From Bacillota bacterium (GTDB taxonomy: Bacteria > Bacillota > Clostridia > Clostridiales > Clostridiaceae): 64,000 nucleotides of DNA. The stretch lies in the NCBI GenBank assembly GCA_030706015.1, contig JAUZPI010000004.1, positions 60,870-124,869 on the forward strand. Reading direction: 5' to 3'. Of this stretch, positions 7,879 to 17,333 are shown one piece after another (position 1 is the stretch's first letter; every line of letters begins with the position of its first letter). Below the pieces are notes generated by a model that searched no databases, was not told the origin of the DNA, and saw nothing but the letters and a program-made list of their open reading frames with translations. A program made the translations under genes and the position numbers.

Positions 7879-10386
7879 TTGAACTTTGGGAATGAATTGC
7901 AGAATTTAATTAAGAGGCAGAAAACAATTTTAGGAGACCTGGAAAATTTAGAGAGGTCATATAACAGGGATAAGATACTTATAGAAAATGAGGAACTTAA
8001 AAGTGAGCTTAAGGCATGTAGGGACAATATTAGAAAACTGAATGAAAAATGTAATAGCTTAGTTGGTGAGAATGAGCAATTAAAATTTTCCTTAAAGGAA
8101 CAGATGCTAAATGAAAAGCTTAACATTATTAAAATATCTAAAGATAAGATTAGAATGTACTTTTCACAAGCGGCTGATAAGGAAAAAAACAGGTTAGCCT
8201 TATTAGAACAAGATTTGCTTTCTAAGATTAATAATTTAAAATTCGCTTTAGAGAGGGAGCATATAGAAGAGGGGCAAATACTATTTGATGAAATAGAAAA
8301 ATTAAAAGTACGAATAAATGAAAAGATTGCTGAAAACGGTAGGAAAATTGACAACCATTCTAAGATAATTTCTGGATATGTAGAGGAGCAATATTCCCAT
8401 TTAGAGAGTGAAGGAATTGATGAAAAAACCTTTCAGCGTAGAGTTAAAGAAAATAATGTAGAGGTCAAGATAGGACTAGGGTGGATAAATAAAATAGGAA
8501 TTGCACTTATTCTTCTTGGAGCCGCTACTGCAGTAAAATATACTTATTCTAACTGGTTTAATAATTATATGAGAGGATTATTTATATTTATACTAGGTAT
8601 TTTATTTGTTCTTTCTGGTGAGTGGTTTTCAAGAAAGGCGAAAAATGCATTTTCAATTGGATTAAATGCTGGAGGAACTGCCATTTTGTATTATGGGGTT
8701 TTTAGTAGTTATTTTTTTCTTAGAATTTTGGATTTGCGGATTGCCCTTATACTTTCCGTTATAGTAACAGCCATAAGTACCGGATTTTCATTAAGATATA
8801 ATTCAAAAACTATTATATCTTATGCTTTAATAGGGGGATATTTACCATTTTTTTCTTATGTTTTTTCTTTCGGACTAGACCAGATTGACGTATATGGAGC
8901 CATGATATATTTATTTTTGCTGAATAGTTCTCTTTTAGTAATTGCATTCTATAAAAAGTGGAATTTTGTAAATTACTTGAGTTTTCTTCTCAATATTCCT
9001 GTACTAATATATTTAGTTTCACGGGGAGAAAATAATATTATTAATATTATATATTCAGCAATCACTTTTACACTGTATGGGGCAATAACATTAATGTATC
9101 CTTTAAAAAATCGAATAAAGCTAAAGCTTGAGGATAGTATATTACTTTCCATCAATACCACCATAAGTTGTATAGTTATATATTATTTATTTCATAGAGC
9201 TGGCCTGGATAACATGAGAGGAACACTTGCTGTTGCTTTTTGTGCATTATATTTTGCACTTGGGAAGCTTGTAGATAGGCTTATAGCTGGAGAAAGAAAT
9301 GCTAGTTTATTGTTTTATATTACCTCATTAACCTTTGCAATATTGATTGTACCATTCCAATTTGGAAGGGTATGGTTAAGCTTAGCGTGGGGAATCCAAG
9401 CAACCTTATTTGTGATATATGGTTCTGCAAGAAAGAACAAACTTATGGAGGCAGGAGGCTGGATTTTATTCGGTATTTTCTCGTACTTATTATTTATTGA
9501 TATTATGGCAGCTGGTAAAACCATAAGTAATTTAGATGAAATAGATATTCAAATAAGATGGCTGGTGTATATAGCAGAAATGATATGCATTCTTATAGTT
9601 TACGTTAGAGAATATAATAGTGGTAATCTAATTCTTGAACTAAAGGATAATGTTTTTGTAAATTTTATTGATGCATTTAAAATTTTCCTGTTTGTGGATA
9701 TATTAATATATGCTATTCATGATATCCGTTGGTTGTATGATAATTACTTGCATGTGTTTAATTTGGGAGGATTCTATTCGTTGGTGATATTTGCGGCAAT
9801 CTCATCCATATTGGCCTACGCAATAACAAGAATACAACTTATTTACAGTAAATTGGTTAAAATATTCTCTGTGACTGTTTATCTGGTAGTAGATTTACTA
9901 TGTATAGTAATAAACTGCAGTGCACCTGTGCTATATAACAATGATGGAACTACACTGCGAAATTTAGCCATCATTTTGTTAGTTGTTTATAATATACTCA
10001 TATTTATAAACATAAGGCGGATAGTAATTGACTTTATATCAAAGGAAGAATACAGCTTAGAATTATATCCAGTAATAATAGCCGTTATTTTATTTTTAAA
10101 TACAACTTTATTCTTAAAAGTCCAAGTAAGAAACAATAATATAGGCTTTATAATAAGCTTAACGTATATGGTATTAGCTTTCTTATATATAGCGTATGGC
10201 TTCAGGTATAAATACACTTATACAAGGAGATTAGGACTTGCATTAGTAGTATTTGCAAATGCGAAGCTGTTTATTTATGACCTAAGTGATTTGACTATGC
10301 TTGGCAGGATAGCAGCATATTTTAGCTTTGGATTTGTAATGCTGGGAATATCTTATATTTACCAAAGGTTAAAGAAAAGCATGTAG
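7879..10386 (+). CDS. DUF2339 family multi-pass membrane protein
   Basis: An 835-residue protein. Residues about 5-180 are hydrophilic, charged and coiled-coil-like (many Glu, Lys and Leu at heptad spacing). From about residue 200 on there are some twenty hydrophobic segments, opening with the family-like sequence GLGWINKIGIALILLGAATAVKY. This cytoplasmic coiled coil plus a large polytopic part is the usual plan of DUF2339 predicted membrane proteins, whose role is unknown. TTG start behind a GGAAGGGGGAGG site; no in-frame ATG is better placed. Single-gene unit ending in a shared terminator. Confidence 0.8.
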   Translation: MNFGNELQNLIKRQKTILGDLENLERSYNRDKILIENEELKSELKACRDNIRKLNEKCNSLVGENEQLKFSLKEQMLNEKLNIIKISKDKIRMYFSQAADKEKNRLALLEQDLLSKINNLKFALEREHIEEGQILFDEIEKLKVRINEKIAENGRKIDNHSKIISGYVEEQYSHLESEGIDEKTFQRRVKENNVEVKIGLGWINKIGIALILLGAATAVKYTYSNWFNNYMRGLFIFILGILFVLSGEWFSRKAKNAFSIGLNAGGTAILYYGVFSSYFFLRILDLRIALILSVIVTAISTGFSLRYNSKTIISYALIGGYLPFFSYVFSFGLDQIDVYGAMIYLFLLNSSLLVIAFYKKWNFVNYLSFLLNIPVLIYLVSRGENNIINIIYSAITFTLYGAITLMYPLKNRIKLKLEDSILLSINTTISCIVIYYLFHRAGLDNMRGTLAVAFCALYFALGKLVDRLIAGERNASLLFYITSLTFAILIVPFQFGRVWLSLAWGIQATLFVIYGSARKNKLMEAGGWILFGIFSYLLFIDIMAAGKTISNLDEIDIQIRWLVYIAEMICILIVYVREYNSGNLILELKDNVFVNFIDAFKIFLFVDILIYAIHDIRWLYDNYLHVFNLGGFYSLVIFAAISSILAYAITRIQLIYSKLVKIFSVTVYLVVDLLCIVINCSAPVLYNNDGTTLRNLAIILLVVYNILIFINIRRIVIDFISKEEYSLELYPVIIAVILFLNTTLFLKVQVRNNNIGFIISLTYMVLAFLYIAYGFRYKYTYTRRLGLALVVFANAKLFIYDLSDLTMLGRIAAYFSFGFVMLGISYIYQRLKKSM

Positions 10387-10416
10387 CCATTTATCAGGCT
10401 ACATGCTTCTTTTTTA
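10379..10416. terminator. bidirectional terminator overlapping the DUF2339 stop codon
   Basis: GCATGTAGCC pairs with GGCTACATGC and is followed by TTCTTTTTT. Read from the other strand the tail is TTTTCTTT, so it can also end the chemoreceptor gene stopping at 10419. The stop codon lies inside the left arm. Confidence 0.88.
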
Positions 10417-10418
10417 TA

Positions 10419-12431
10419 TTACTTATCAAATATATCTATTAGATGCAACAATCGGTAGGATATGTCCTTTAAAGTATTTGCTCCTGCACTTATTTCTTGA
10501 ATAGCTGCTGTTTGCTGCTCAGTAGAAGCAGAAATTTCTTCTGAGGAAGCAGCAGTAGTTTGGGAGATTGCTGCTACGTGAGTTATTGAAGATACCATAT
10601 TTTTTTTGTAGTCTTCGAGGAGCTTTGTGGAGTGTTCTAATTCAACTATCAAATTCATAATAGTATCATTTGATTGTCTAAGAACGCTGAAGGCTTCCTG
10701 AGTGTTTGTAAGTTCATTTTGAGCCTCTTTTTCAGATTTATCAACAATATGAATGGAGGAAGCAGTTTCTTGGATATACTTTTGTATTTCAGTGATTAGC
10801 TGATTTATATTTTCAGCTGACTTTGCTGACTCTTCAGCTAAAGTTTTAACCTCATTAGCTACTACCATAAAGCCTTTACCAGATTCACCAGCCCTAGCTG
10901 CCTCGATGGATGCATTTAAAGCTAAAAGATTAGTTTGAGCTGAGATTGCCGCAATACTTTCAGTTATCTCAGTAATTTCATTTGATTTATTTGATAATAA
11001 TTCTATTTTATTTGTAACTTCAGTAACTGCATTTAAATTTTCTTTGAATTTTGCGGATAACAAGTTTATTGCGTCTATACCTTTAGCGTTGTTATTCTTA
11101 GATTCATTTGATTTTTCCTCAATAGTTTTTCTTTGGTCAACTATTGTATCAACTACGCTGCTTAGATTATCTAATAGGCTAATGCTATTTTGAATTTCAT
11201 TATCCTGAATGGACGTACCTTTAGCAATACTACTAATAGATGATGCAATTTCCGAACTAACTGAGGCAGATTGCTCAGAAGCATTAGCAAGATTATCAGA
11301 GGTTTCTGCAAGATTCTTTGAGGTTGAATTTATATTAGTAACTAAGTCTTTAATACTGGAGACCATAAAATTAAACCCATTAACTAGTTTACCAATTTCA
11401 TCATTGCTAGAACTCTTTATATTTACATTCAGAGATCCCTTGCTTACCTTTTCTACTTCAACAAGAAGATTATCAATAGGGTCTTCAATGTATCTCTTGG
11501 TAAATATGTTTATTACAACTGCAGCCGCTAAAAGTGCAATTATAATTGATATAATCATTACACTAATGAGACTATTTAATCCACCTAAATATTCACTGGT
11601 TGGAATTACTGCGCAGATAATATAATTTCCATATTTCTCATAGGATATATATTGATTTATTCCTTTACTAACATTTGAAAGGTTTCCATTCTTAGAATTT
11701 AACATAGTATTGCCCCAACCAAGAGATGAAACCTTTTTACCAACTGATTTCGAGTCTGGATGACTTAGTATTACTCCATCCTTATCTAGAATTACAACAT
11801 ATCCACCTTTGCCAAAGGTGAAGCTTTTACTAATTTCTTTTATATCTATTTTGTTCATAAGATCAACAGAATCCTTAGGATTTATGCCAATCTGCACAAT
11901 ACCAGGTTTGTCTTGTCTTGCAACACCTATATACTGGAATAAACTACCATCCGTGCCCCTTTTTTGTGGGTCTTGTACCAATACGAAATCTTTGTTTGTT
12001 AATCCCATAAGAAATGGCTGAGTTTGAGGAGAATTGTGAAAATCGAAACCATTGTAACCTGGTGTGTCCACATTTGACCACGCAATAATTCCATTTCCGT
12101 CTGTTATGCATATTTCTGAAACTTCAAGGGTTTTTGCAAGGGACTTACAATAATCATTAAGATTGGCTTCTGGTATATTCTTTATATCATCAGCAACAGA
12201 CTTGGTAATAGTAATCAAGTATTTACTAATAAGTTGTTTTGTCATGGCAGAATTACTTTTTCTCTCATCCATATTTCTCTCAACTTGAACTACTGTATGT
12301 TCAGTCATTGCAGCCATGATAGTGGTTAGCGAATTTTTATAAGAAATAAAATCCACAACACCAACTAAGGATAGGGAAGTCAGAATAACTATAGAGATTG
12401 GAATTAAAAATTTGGTTTTAATACGATTCAT
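10419..12431 (-). CDS. methyl-accepting chemotaxis protein with dCache sensor
   Basis: A 670-residue transmembrane chemoreceptor. Order: TM1 (about 5-25), an extracellular double-Cache sensor (about 30-275, including GKGGYVVILDKDGVILSHPD), TM2 (about 278-300), HAMP (about 300-352), then a long signalling coiled coil. The conserved tip reads ISAQTNLLALNASIEAARAG. It passes ligand binding to CheA/CheW and so to flagellar rotation. An in-frame ATG seven codons upstream overlaps the AGGAGG site, so the start at 12431 is preferred. Single gene; no che genes nearby, so it is an orphan receptor. Ligand unknown, often amino acids for dCache. Confidence 0.92.
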   Translation of the reverse strand: MNRIKTKFLIPISIVILTSLSLVGVVDFISYKNSLTTIMAAMTEHTVVQVERNMDERKSNSAMTKQLISKYLITITKSVADDIKNIPEANLNDYCKSLAKTLEVSEICITDGNGIIAWSNVDTPGYNGFDFHNSPQTQPFLMGLTNKDFVLVQDPQKRGTDGSLFQYIGVARQDKPGIVQIGINPKDSVDLMNKIDIKEISKSFTFGKGGYVVILDKDGVILSHPDSKSVGKKVSSLGWGNTMLNSKNGNLSNVSKGINQYISYEKYGNYIICAVIPTSEYLGGLNSLISVMIISIIIALLAAAVVINIFTKRYIEDPIDNLLVEVEKVSKGSLNVNIKSSSNDEIGKLVNGFNFMVSSIKDLVTNINSTSKNLAETSDNLANASEQSASVSSEIASSISSIAKGTSIQDNEIQNSISLLDNLSSVVDTIVDQRKTIEEKSNESKNNNAKGIDAINLLSAKFKENLNAVTEVTNKIELLSNKSNEITEITESIAAISAQTNLLALNASIEAARAGESGKGFMVVANEVKTLAEESAKSAENINQLITEIQKYIQETASSIHIVDKSEKEAQNELTNTQEAFSVLRQSNDTIMNLIVELEHSTKLLEDYKKNMVSSITHVAAISQTTAASSEEISASTEQQTAAIQEISAGANTLKDISYRLLHLIDIFDK

Positions 12432-12716
12432 AAATGTGTCCTCCTTATGCAAGAAAAATGTAATATAATTAATATTAGTGATATTATTTCAATATGCGGT
12501 AAAAATTAGCACCATACCATAAAATTTTATCATAAAAGTAAGAAATATGGAATTGATTATTAAAAATAAATGAAGTTTTTAATAAATTTTTTAATGTATA
12601 TTTAGTAATCATTTAAATGCTGCTTCATCAATTTGAAAAGTATTTTACCTTTATTAATTCTTGATATGATATAATTGAATAGTAATATTAATTATAAAAA
12701 GAAGGTGGGGTAAATA

Positions 12717-13853
12717 ATGCAATATAGAAAGTTTGGAAAGTGCGACTTTGAGATTTCTTCTCTTGGGTTTGGATGTATGAGACTACCTATACTTAACGGT
12801 AAAAGTGGTGATATCGATGAACCACAAGCTATAGGGCTTATACGTCATGCTATTGATAGAGGGGTAAATTATGTTGATACGGCTTACCCATATCACGATT
12901 ATCAAAGTGAAGTATTAGTTGGTAAAGCATTAAAGGATGGTTATAGAGAAAAAGTTAAATTAGCTACTAAAATGCCAGTGTGGTTGGTAAAAGAGTACTC
13001 AGATTTTGATAAATATTTAAATGAACAATTAAAGAAATTAGATGTAGAATACATAGATATGTATCTATTGCATGCTTTAGATAAGAATAGAATTGATGAA
13101 CTTGAAAAGATAGGAATCTATAAATTCTTAGATGAAGCATTAAAGGATGGAAGAATAAAATACGCGGGCTTCTCCTTCCATGACGATGTGAATACCTTTA
13201 AAAGAATAGTAGATGCATATAACTGGAGTTTCTGTCAAATACAATATAATTTTATGGATGAAAATTATCAGGCTGGAAAAGAAGGATTAGAATATGCAGC
13301 TTCAAAGGGATTAGCCGTAGTAATTATGGAACCATTAAAGGGTGGAAAGTTAGCTAAGAATCCTCCAAATGAAGTACAAGCTATATATAATACAGCCGTA
13401 AATAAAAAATCACCAGCAAATTGGGCATTAAGCTGGGTATGGAATCATCCAGAAGTTACGCTATTATTAAGTGGGATGAATTCAATGGAACAAGTAGATG
13501 AAAATATTGACACTGCGTCGAAAGCGCTTCCGAATTCATTTATAACTGAAGAAGTAGAGGTTATGGATAAGGTTAAGGCTAAGTATAAGGAATTATTAAA
13601 AATAGGCTGTACTGCTTGTGAATATTGCTTACCTTGTCCGGCAGGTGTAAATATTCCTCATAATTTTTCACTATATAATGAAGTTTATATGTACAATGAT
13701 TTAGCGGGAGCAAAGGGAACATATAATCACTGGATTGATCCGAAGTCTAGGGCATCCTCTTGTGTAGAATGTGGTAAATGCGAAAAGGCATGCCCGCAGC
13801 ATTTATCTATAAGAGCATTGTTAAAGGATGTACATACTACATTAGGTCAATAA
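12717..13853 (+). CDS. aldo/keto reductase with C-terminal ferredoxin domain
   Basis: A 378-residue oxidoreductase. Residues 1-280 form the NADP-dependent TIM barrel with the catalytic tetrad visible as D54, Y59, K85 and H118. The C-terminal 100 residues carry two cysteine groups (CTACEYCLPCPAG and CVECGKCEKACPQ), giving a 4Fe-4S ferredoxin-like extension typical of anaerobe members of this family. Physiological substrate is unknown; such proteins may couple ferredoxin or NADPH to reduction of carbonyl compounds. Start behind AAGGTGGGG. Single-gene unit. Confidence 0.9.
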   Translation: MQYRKFGKCDFEISSLGFGCMRLPILNGKSGDIDEPQAIGLIRHAIDRGVNYVDTAYPYHDYQSEVLVGKALKDGYREKVKLATKMPVWLVKEYSDFDKYLNEQLKKLDVEYIDMYLLHALDKNRIDELEKIGIYKFLDEALKDGRIKYAGFSFHDDVNTFKRIVDAYNWSFCQIQYNFMDENYQAGKEGLEYAASKGLAVVIMEPLKGGKLAKNPPNEVQAIYNTAVNKKSPANWALSWVWNHPEVTLLLSGMNSMEQVDENIDTASKALPNSFITEEVEVMDKVKAKYKELLKIGCTACEYCLPCPAGVNIPHNFSLYNEVYMYNDLAGAKGTYNHWIDPKSRASSCVECGKCEKACPQHLSIRALLKDVHTTLGQ

Positions 13854-13872
13854 TTAATATAGAAATAACCAA

Positions 13873-13907
13873 GACCCCGCAAGGTATAGCTGCGGGGTCC
13901 TTATTAT
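13873..13907 (+). terminator. terminator after the aldo/keto reductase gene
   Basis: GC-rich stem GACCCCGCA with TGCGGGGTC, about 20 bases after the stop. The following tail is only moderately T-rich (CTTATTATTT). Confidence 0.7.
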
Positions 13908-13947
13908 TTAATGTGAAAAGTAAAAGTTCTTATTTTTTAATTAAAAA

Positions 13948-14094
13948 TTAACGTAAGTCGTTGTTTCTATCTCTGTTGTCTCTGTTATCTCTATTGTCTT
14001 TGTTTTCAAATCTGTTATCTCTGTTATTTCTGTTATTATCTCTGTTATCTCTGTTATTGTCTCTGTTGTCTCTATTATTGTCTCTGTTATCCAT
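13948..14094 (-). CDS. Asp-Asn-Arg repeat micro-protein, copy A (48 residues)
   Basis: The minus strand encodes a 48-residue peptide made almost only of D, N and R: it begins MDNRDNNRDNRD, has a central RFENK, and ends DRNNDLR. AGGTG is placed eight bases before the ATG at 14094. A second gene of the same design lies 54 bases upstream (14149-14286). Codons vary silently (AAC/AAT, GAC/GAT) while the frame and tripeptide rhythm are kept, which argues for a translated product rather than a simple DNA repeat. It has one Phe, two Leu counting none in the repeat, and no Cys or Trp, so it should be disordered and near neutral in charge. No family recognised. Confidence 0.7.
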   Translation of the reverse strand: MDNRDNNRDNRDNNRDNRDNNRNNRDNRFENKDNRDNRDNRDRNNDLR

Positions 14095-14148
14095 TAATAA
14101 TCACCTCATAAATAATTTTAATTTTAGATACTCGCTAATAAATTGATA

Positions 14149-14286
14149 TTAACGTAAGTTGTTGTTTCTATCTCTGTTGTCCCTGTTATCTCTATTATCT
14201 CTGTTTTCAAATCTGTTGTCTCTGTTGTCTTTGTTGTCTTTGTTGTCTCTGTTATCTCTGTTGTCTCTGTTATCTCTGTTATCCAT
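14149..14286 (-). CDS. Asp-Asn-Arg repeat micro-protein, copy B (45 residues)
   Basis: Paralogue of the gene at 13948-14094 and first of the pair in transcription order. Its 45 residues begin MDNRDNRDNRDNRDNK, contain RFENR in the centre and end DRNNNLR. A GGAGAG site lies about eight bases before the ATG at 14286. Compared with copy A it lacks the extra Asn residues that interrupt the repeat but keeps the same centre and C-terminus. The upstream region (14287-14360) should hold the promoter, since a terminator separates it from emrA; I cannot identify -35 and -10 with confidence. Function unknown; an RNA-, nucleotide- or surface-binding disordered peptide, or a spore component, are only guesses. 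Confidence 0.7.
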   Translation of the reverse strand: MDNRDNRDNRDNRDNKDNKDNRDNRFENRDNRDNRDNRDRNNNLR

Positions 14287-14360
14287 TTGTGAATCTCTCC
14301 TTTTTAATTAATTAATTTTTGTCACAGAAATTAGAATGCCACAAAATTAAATTTATATGC

Positions 14361-14394
14361 AAAAAAAAGTGCAGGGAAATTTCCTGCACTTTTT
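14361..14394 (-). terminator. terminator of the emrB-emrA unit
   Basis: AGTGCAGG pairs with CCTGCACT over a seven-base loop. On the minus strand the stem is followed by eight T, and it sits just after the emrA stop. Confidence 0.88.
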
Positions 14395-14406
14395 CGGACT
14401 AAAAGT

Positions 14407-15648
14407 CTATTTTGTTGTTTTAATTTTAGCTGTAACTGACATACCTGGAATAATTGCATATCCTTTTGCATCAATGCTAACTTTTACAGGGATACGTTGG
14501 CTAACCTTTGTAAAGTTACCTGATGCATTATCAGTGCTGAATAAACTAAATGTTGAAGCTGTTGCAAGTCCTTTTTCGGTTACTTTTCCATCAAAAGTAA
14601 CTCCAGGGAAGGAATCTATTTCAAGTTTAACTGGTTCATTTACATCAACACGTTGTAAATCATTTTCAAGTACATAAGCTGTAACTTGTAATTTAGAAAA
14701 ATCAACTAGGGATAAAACTGCTTGACCAGGGGATACTAAATCACCTACGTGACCGCTAACTTGAACTACAGTTCCATCTGTTGCAGCTTTAACTTCTGCA
14801 TTGCTTAGATTTAAGTTTGCTAAATCTAGAGCTGCTTGTGCAGCTTTTACCTGATCTTCAATAATAGCTAAATCTTTATCAGAAGCACCAGCTGTAGTTA
14901 GATTTAATTTATCATTAGCGCCATCAGCTGCAGCCTTGGCAGCCTTAGCTTGTGCATCAGCGGTGTTAACTTGTCCTTTTAATTGATCGATTTCAGTTTC
15001 TAGTTGAGATTTTCCTTGTACTAACTGTTGTATACCCTCTATTGCAGTAGTGTAGTGAGCACCATATTCATCATTATTTAGGCCAAGTTTCTTTAAGTCT
15101 GTAGCTATATTTTGGGATGTTTGTTTCATATCGATATTTCCATTTGCATCTTTAGTAATTTCAGAGTTAGTGTTTATGCTGTTAACAAGATCATCATATT
15201 TTGACTCTGCGTCGTTTAATAAGGTTTGTGCAGAATCTTTTCCAGCTACAGCAGCACTGTAAGCAGCTTGAGCTTGGTCATATCCTGCCTGAGCTGCAGC
15301 TATTTCTTGCCCTCTAGCGCCCCCAGTGGCCTTGTCTAACTGAGCTTTTGCTACATTAACGGCAGCTTGGGCTTGGTTCACTTGAGCTTGAAATAAATCT
15401 GTTTCGAGGGTAAATAACACATCACCCTTTTTTACCTTCATTCCATTTGAAACCTTAATATCAGCTATTTTACCTGCCACCTTAGGGCTTGCATTTATGA
15501 TATCACCGCTTACTTTTGCATTATCAGTAGTTACATAATTATGTTGATCTATATACCAGTTTCCTCCGAAACCTGCCACAGCTAGTACAATAACTATACC
15601 TAACCCTGCAAGTACTTTTCCTTTATTGTTTGACTTTTCCTTTACCAT
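14407..15648 (-). CDS. emrA: HlyD/EmrA family membrane-fusion subunit of drug efflux pump
   Basis: A 413-residue adaptor protein: an N-terminal membrane anchor (about 11-31), a biotinyl-lipoyl-like half (VSNGMKVKKGDVLFTLE), a long Ala/Gln-rich coiled-coil hairpin (about 95-280) and the second lipoyl half plus beta-barrel (ATDGTVVQVSGHVGDLVSPG). It lies 23 bases after emrB and shares its transcript. In Gram-positive bacteria such proteins extend the efflux route of a DHA2 transporter across the wall region. Start behind GGGAGGA. Regulated with emrB by the upstream TetR. Confidence 0.9.
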   Translation of the reverse strand: MVKEKSNNKGKVLAGLGIVIVLAVAGFGGNWYIDQHNYVTTDNAKVSGDIINASPKVAGKIADIKVSNGMKVKKGDVLFTLETDLFQAQVNQAQAAVNVAKAQLDKATGGARGQEIAAAQAGYDQAQAAYSAAVAGKDSAQTLLNDAESKYDDLVNSINTNSEITKDANGNIDMKQTSQNIATDLKKLGLNNDEYGAHYTTAIEGIQQLVQGKSQLETEIDQLKGQVNTADAQAKAAKAAADGANDKLNLTTAGASDKDLAIIEDQVKAAQAALDLANLNLSNAEVKAATDGTVVQVSGHVGDLVSPGQAVLSLVDFSKLQVTAYVLENDLQRVDVNEPVKLEIDSFPGVTFDGKVTEKGLATASTFSLFSTDNASGNFTKVSQRIPVKVSIDAKGYAIIPGMSVTAKIKTTK

Positions 15649-15671
15649 TTGTAATCCTCCCTCTATAATCC

Positions 15672-17252
15672 TTATTCAAATAGACCTATAGCAATTTCTT
15701 CTTCTATTTCTTTTTGGTCTTCTTTACCATAATTAGTCTTTGCCTTTTTTCTTATAAGCATAGCTAAAGGAATTCCCGCTAAACATATAAGAGAAGCTAC
15801 TAAAAATGTGTCATTCATTGCTGTCATAGTAGCTTGTTTTATTAGAGAACCATATATTTGCATCATGATGGCACTTTTTGCTGCTGCTATAGTCAGGCCG
15901 CCTTTTACTGCGAGTCCTTGAGCTAGCCCTTGAGCTTGTGCAAAAGCAGGTGAGCTTGTATTTACCATTTCTGAATATTTAACAGTATGGAATACCTGTC
16001 TATGCTGCAGAATTGTTGTTAATACAGATATACCTAGAGAACCAGCAACTTGACGCACGGTGTTATTTAGAGCTGATGCTCTAGCAACAAGCTGAGGCGG
16101 TACAGAATTCATACCTGCAGTTTGGATAGGCATCATACATATACCCATGCCTAGGCCTCTAAAAGCCAGTATAAGCATCAAAGTATTGTATGGTGTATCT
16201 AAGGTAATCTTACTTAACAAATAGGTACAGAAAGTCATAATTGCTAGTCCAATAATTGTTAGCCATTTTGCCCCATATTTATCAAACAACTTACCGCTTA
16301 TAGGCATCATAAAGCCTGTAACTATTGCTTGAGGTAACATAAGTATACCTGTTTGCATGGCACTATAGCCCCTTAAATTTTCCATGAACAATGGAATAAG
16401 AAATACAGCACCAAATAGTCCGATGGTAGTGATAGTATTTATTATAAGACTTAGGCTGTAAGGGAAAATCTTTAATACGCCCAAATCTAAAAGCGGTTCA
16501 TCATGAGTTAATTCGATATAAACAAAAAGTAATAAGGATATAAGGGAAATTGCAAACATCCCAATTGTATATCCAGAAGTCCAACCCTTTGAAGATACCT
16601 TGTCCAGTGCTAATAACAGAGTAAATAGACCTATTGCAATTGTAACAGCACCCCAAATGTCAAATTTCTTACCAGTAACTTTTTTGCTATCCCTAAGTAT
16701 TATAGATGCAAGGGTAACCCCTATAATGCCTACAGGAATATTAATTGTGAATATTAAACGCCAATTAAGGTATTCTACTATATATCCACTTAATGTTGGA
16801 CCGATAGCCGGTGCCGCCATAGCTGAAATACCCCATACACCAAGGGCTAACCCGCGTTTTTCAATGGGAACTATCTGATAAATCATAGACATACCAACAG
16901 GCATAATCATTCCGCCGCCTATAGCTTGGATTACTCTAGCAGCAACCATGGTATTTGTACTATTAGCTATACCACATAGAGCAGAGCCCACTGTAAACAC
17001 AGATAATGCGAAGATATACATGGTTTTGGAACCAAATCTATCGCTTAAGAACCCTGTAAGTGGTATTATAATTCCCATAGTTAACATGTAACCTGTAAGT
17101 ACCCATTCAATTTCATCAGTACCAGCACCAAATATAGCCATCATTTTAGGGATTGCTACGTTTACTATACTAGAATCTAGTATGGACATAAACGTTCCGA
17201 TGATAACTACGAATAGTGCAAGCCACATATAACGTTCTTCGTGTTTTTCCAT
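15672..17252 (-). CDS. emrB: DHA2 family (14-TM) MFS multidrug exporter, EmrB type
   Basis: A 526-residue proton-driven exporter. It has about 14 hydrophobic segments and the DHA2 marks: IGTFMSILDSSIVNVAIPKM in TM1, the motif A-like GFLSDRFGSKTMY and the motif C-like GPTLSGYI. An ATG nine bases upstream overlaps the AGGA site, so the start at 17252 is preferred. It is followed by emrA and preceded by a TetR gene with an operator in between (17292-17312). Substrates cannot be read from sequence; toxic lipophilic compounds, bile acids or antibiotics are typical. Confidence 0.92.
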   Translation of the reverse strand: MEKHEERYMWLALFVVIIGTFMSILDSSIVNVAIPKMMAIFGAGTDEIEWVLTGYMLTMGIIIPLTGFLSDRFGSKTMYIFALSVFTVGSALCGIANSTNTMVAARVIQAIGGGMIMPVGMSMIYQIVPIEKRGLALGVWGISAMAAPAIGPTLSGYIVEYLNWRLIFTINIPVGIIGVTLASIILRDSKKVTGKKFDIWGAVTIAIGLFTLLLALDKVSSKGWTSGYTIGMFAISLISLLLFVYIELTHDEPLLDLGVLKIFPYSLSLIINTITTIGLFGAVFLIPLFMENLRGYSAMQTGILMLPQAIVTGFMMPISGKLFDKYGAKWLTIIGLAIMTFCTYLLSKITLDTPYNTLMLILAFRGLGMGICMMPIQTAGMNSVPPQLVARASALNNTVRQVAGSLGISVLTTILQHRQVFHTVKYSEMVNTSSPAFAQAQGLAQGLAVKGGLTIAAAKSAIMMQIYGSLIKQATMTAMNDTFLVASLICLAGIPLAMLIRKKAKTNYGKEDQKEIEEEIAIGLFE

Positions 17253-17291
17253 ATTGCACATCCTTTCTTATGTAAACTTAGTAATATTCGA

Positions 17292-17312
17292 TAACTAACC
17301 ATTTAGTTAGTT
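17292..17312. promoter_or_regulatory. TetR operator before emrB
   Basis: TAACTAACCATTTAGTTAGT contains AACTAAC and GTTAGTT as perfect inverted arms. The core TAACTAAC-N-A-N-TTAGTTA is shared with the operator at 17997-18026 upstream of the TetR gene, which strongly suggests one repressor binding both. Confidence 0.75.
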
Positions 17313-17333
17313 TGATTGAAAAAATAAAAGATG

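Noticed and set aside
8973..10217. Several antisense frames inside the DUF2339 gene
   Set aside because: They lack start signals and are explained by the AT-rich, hydrophobic coding strand opposite.
13961..14146. A plus-strand frame rich in Leu and Ser over the Asp-Asn-Arg genes
   Set aside because: It has no ribosome binding site and is simply the antisense reading of the CTCTGTTATC-like repeats; the minus-strand frames have proper starts and a shared design.
13961..14283. CRISPR-like or simple tandem repeat array
   Set aside because: The repeat unit is nine bases, irregular, without spacers, and keeps two coding frames with start signals and conserved ends.
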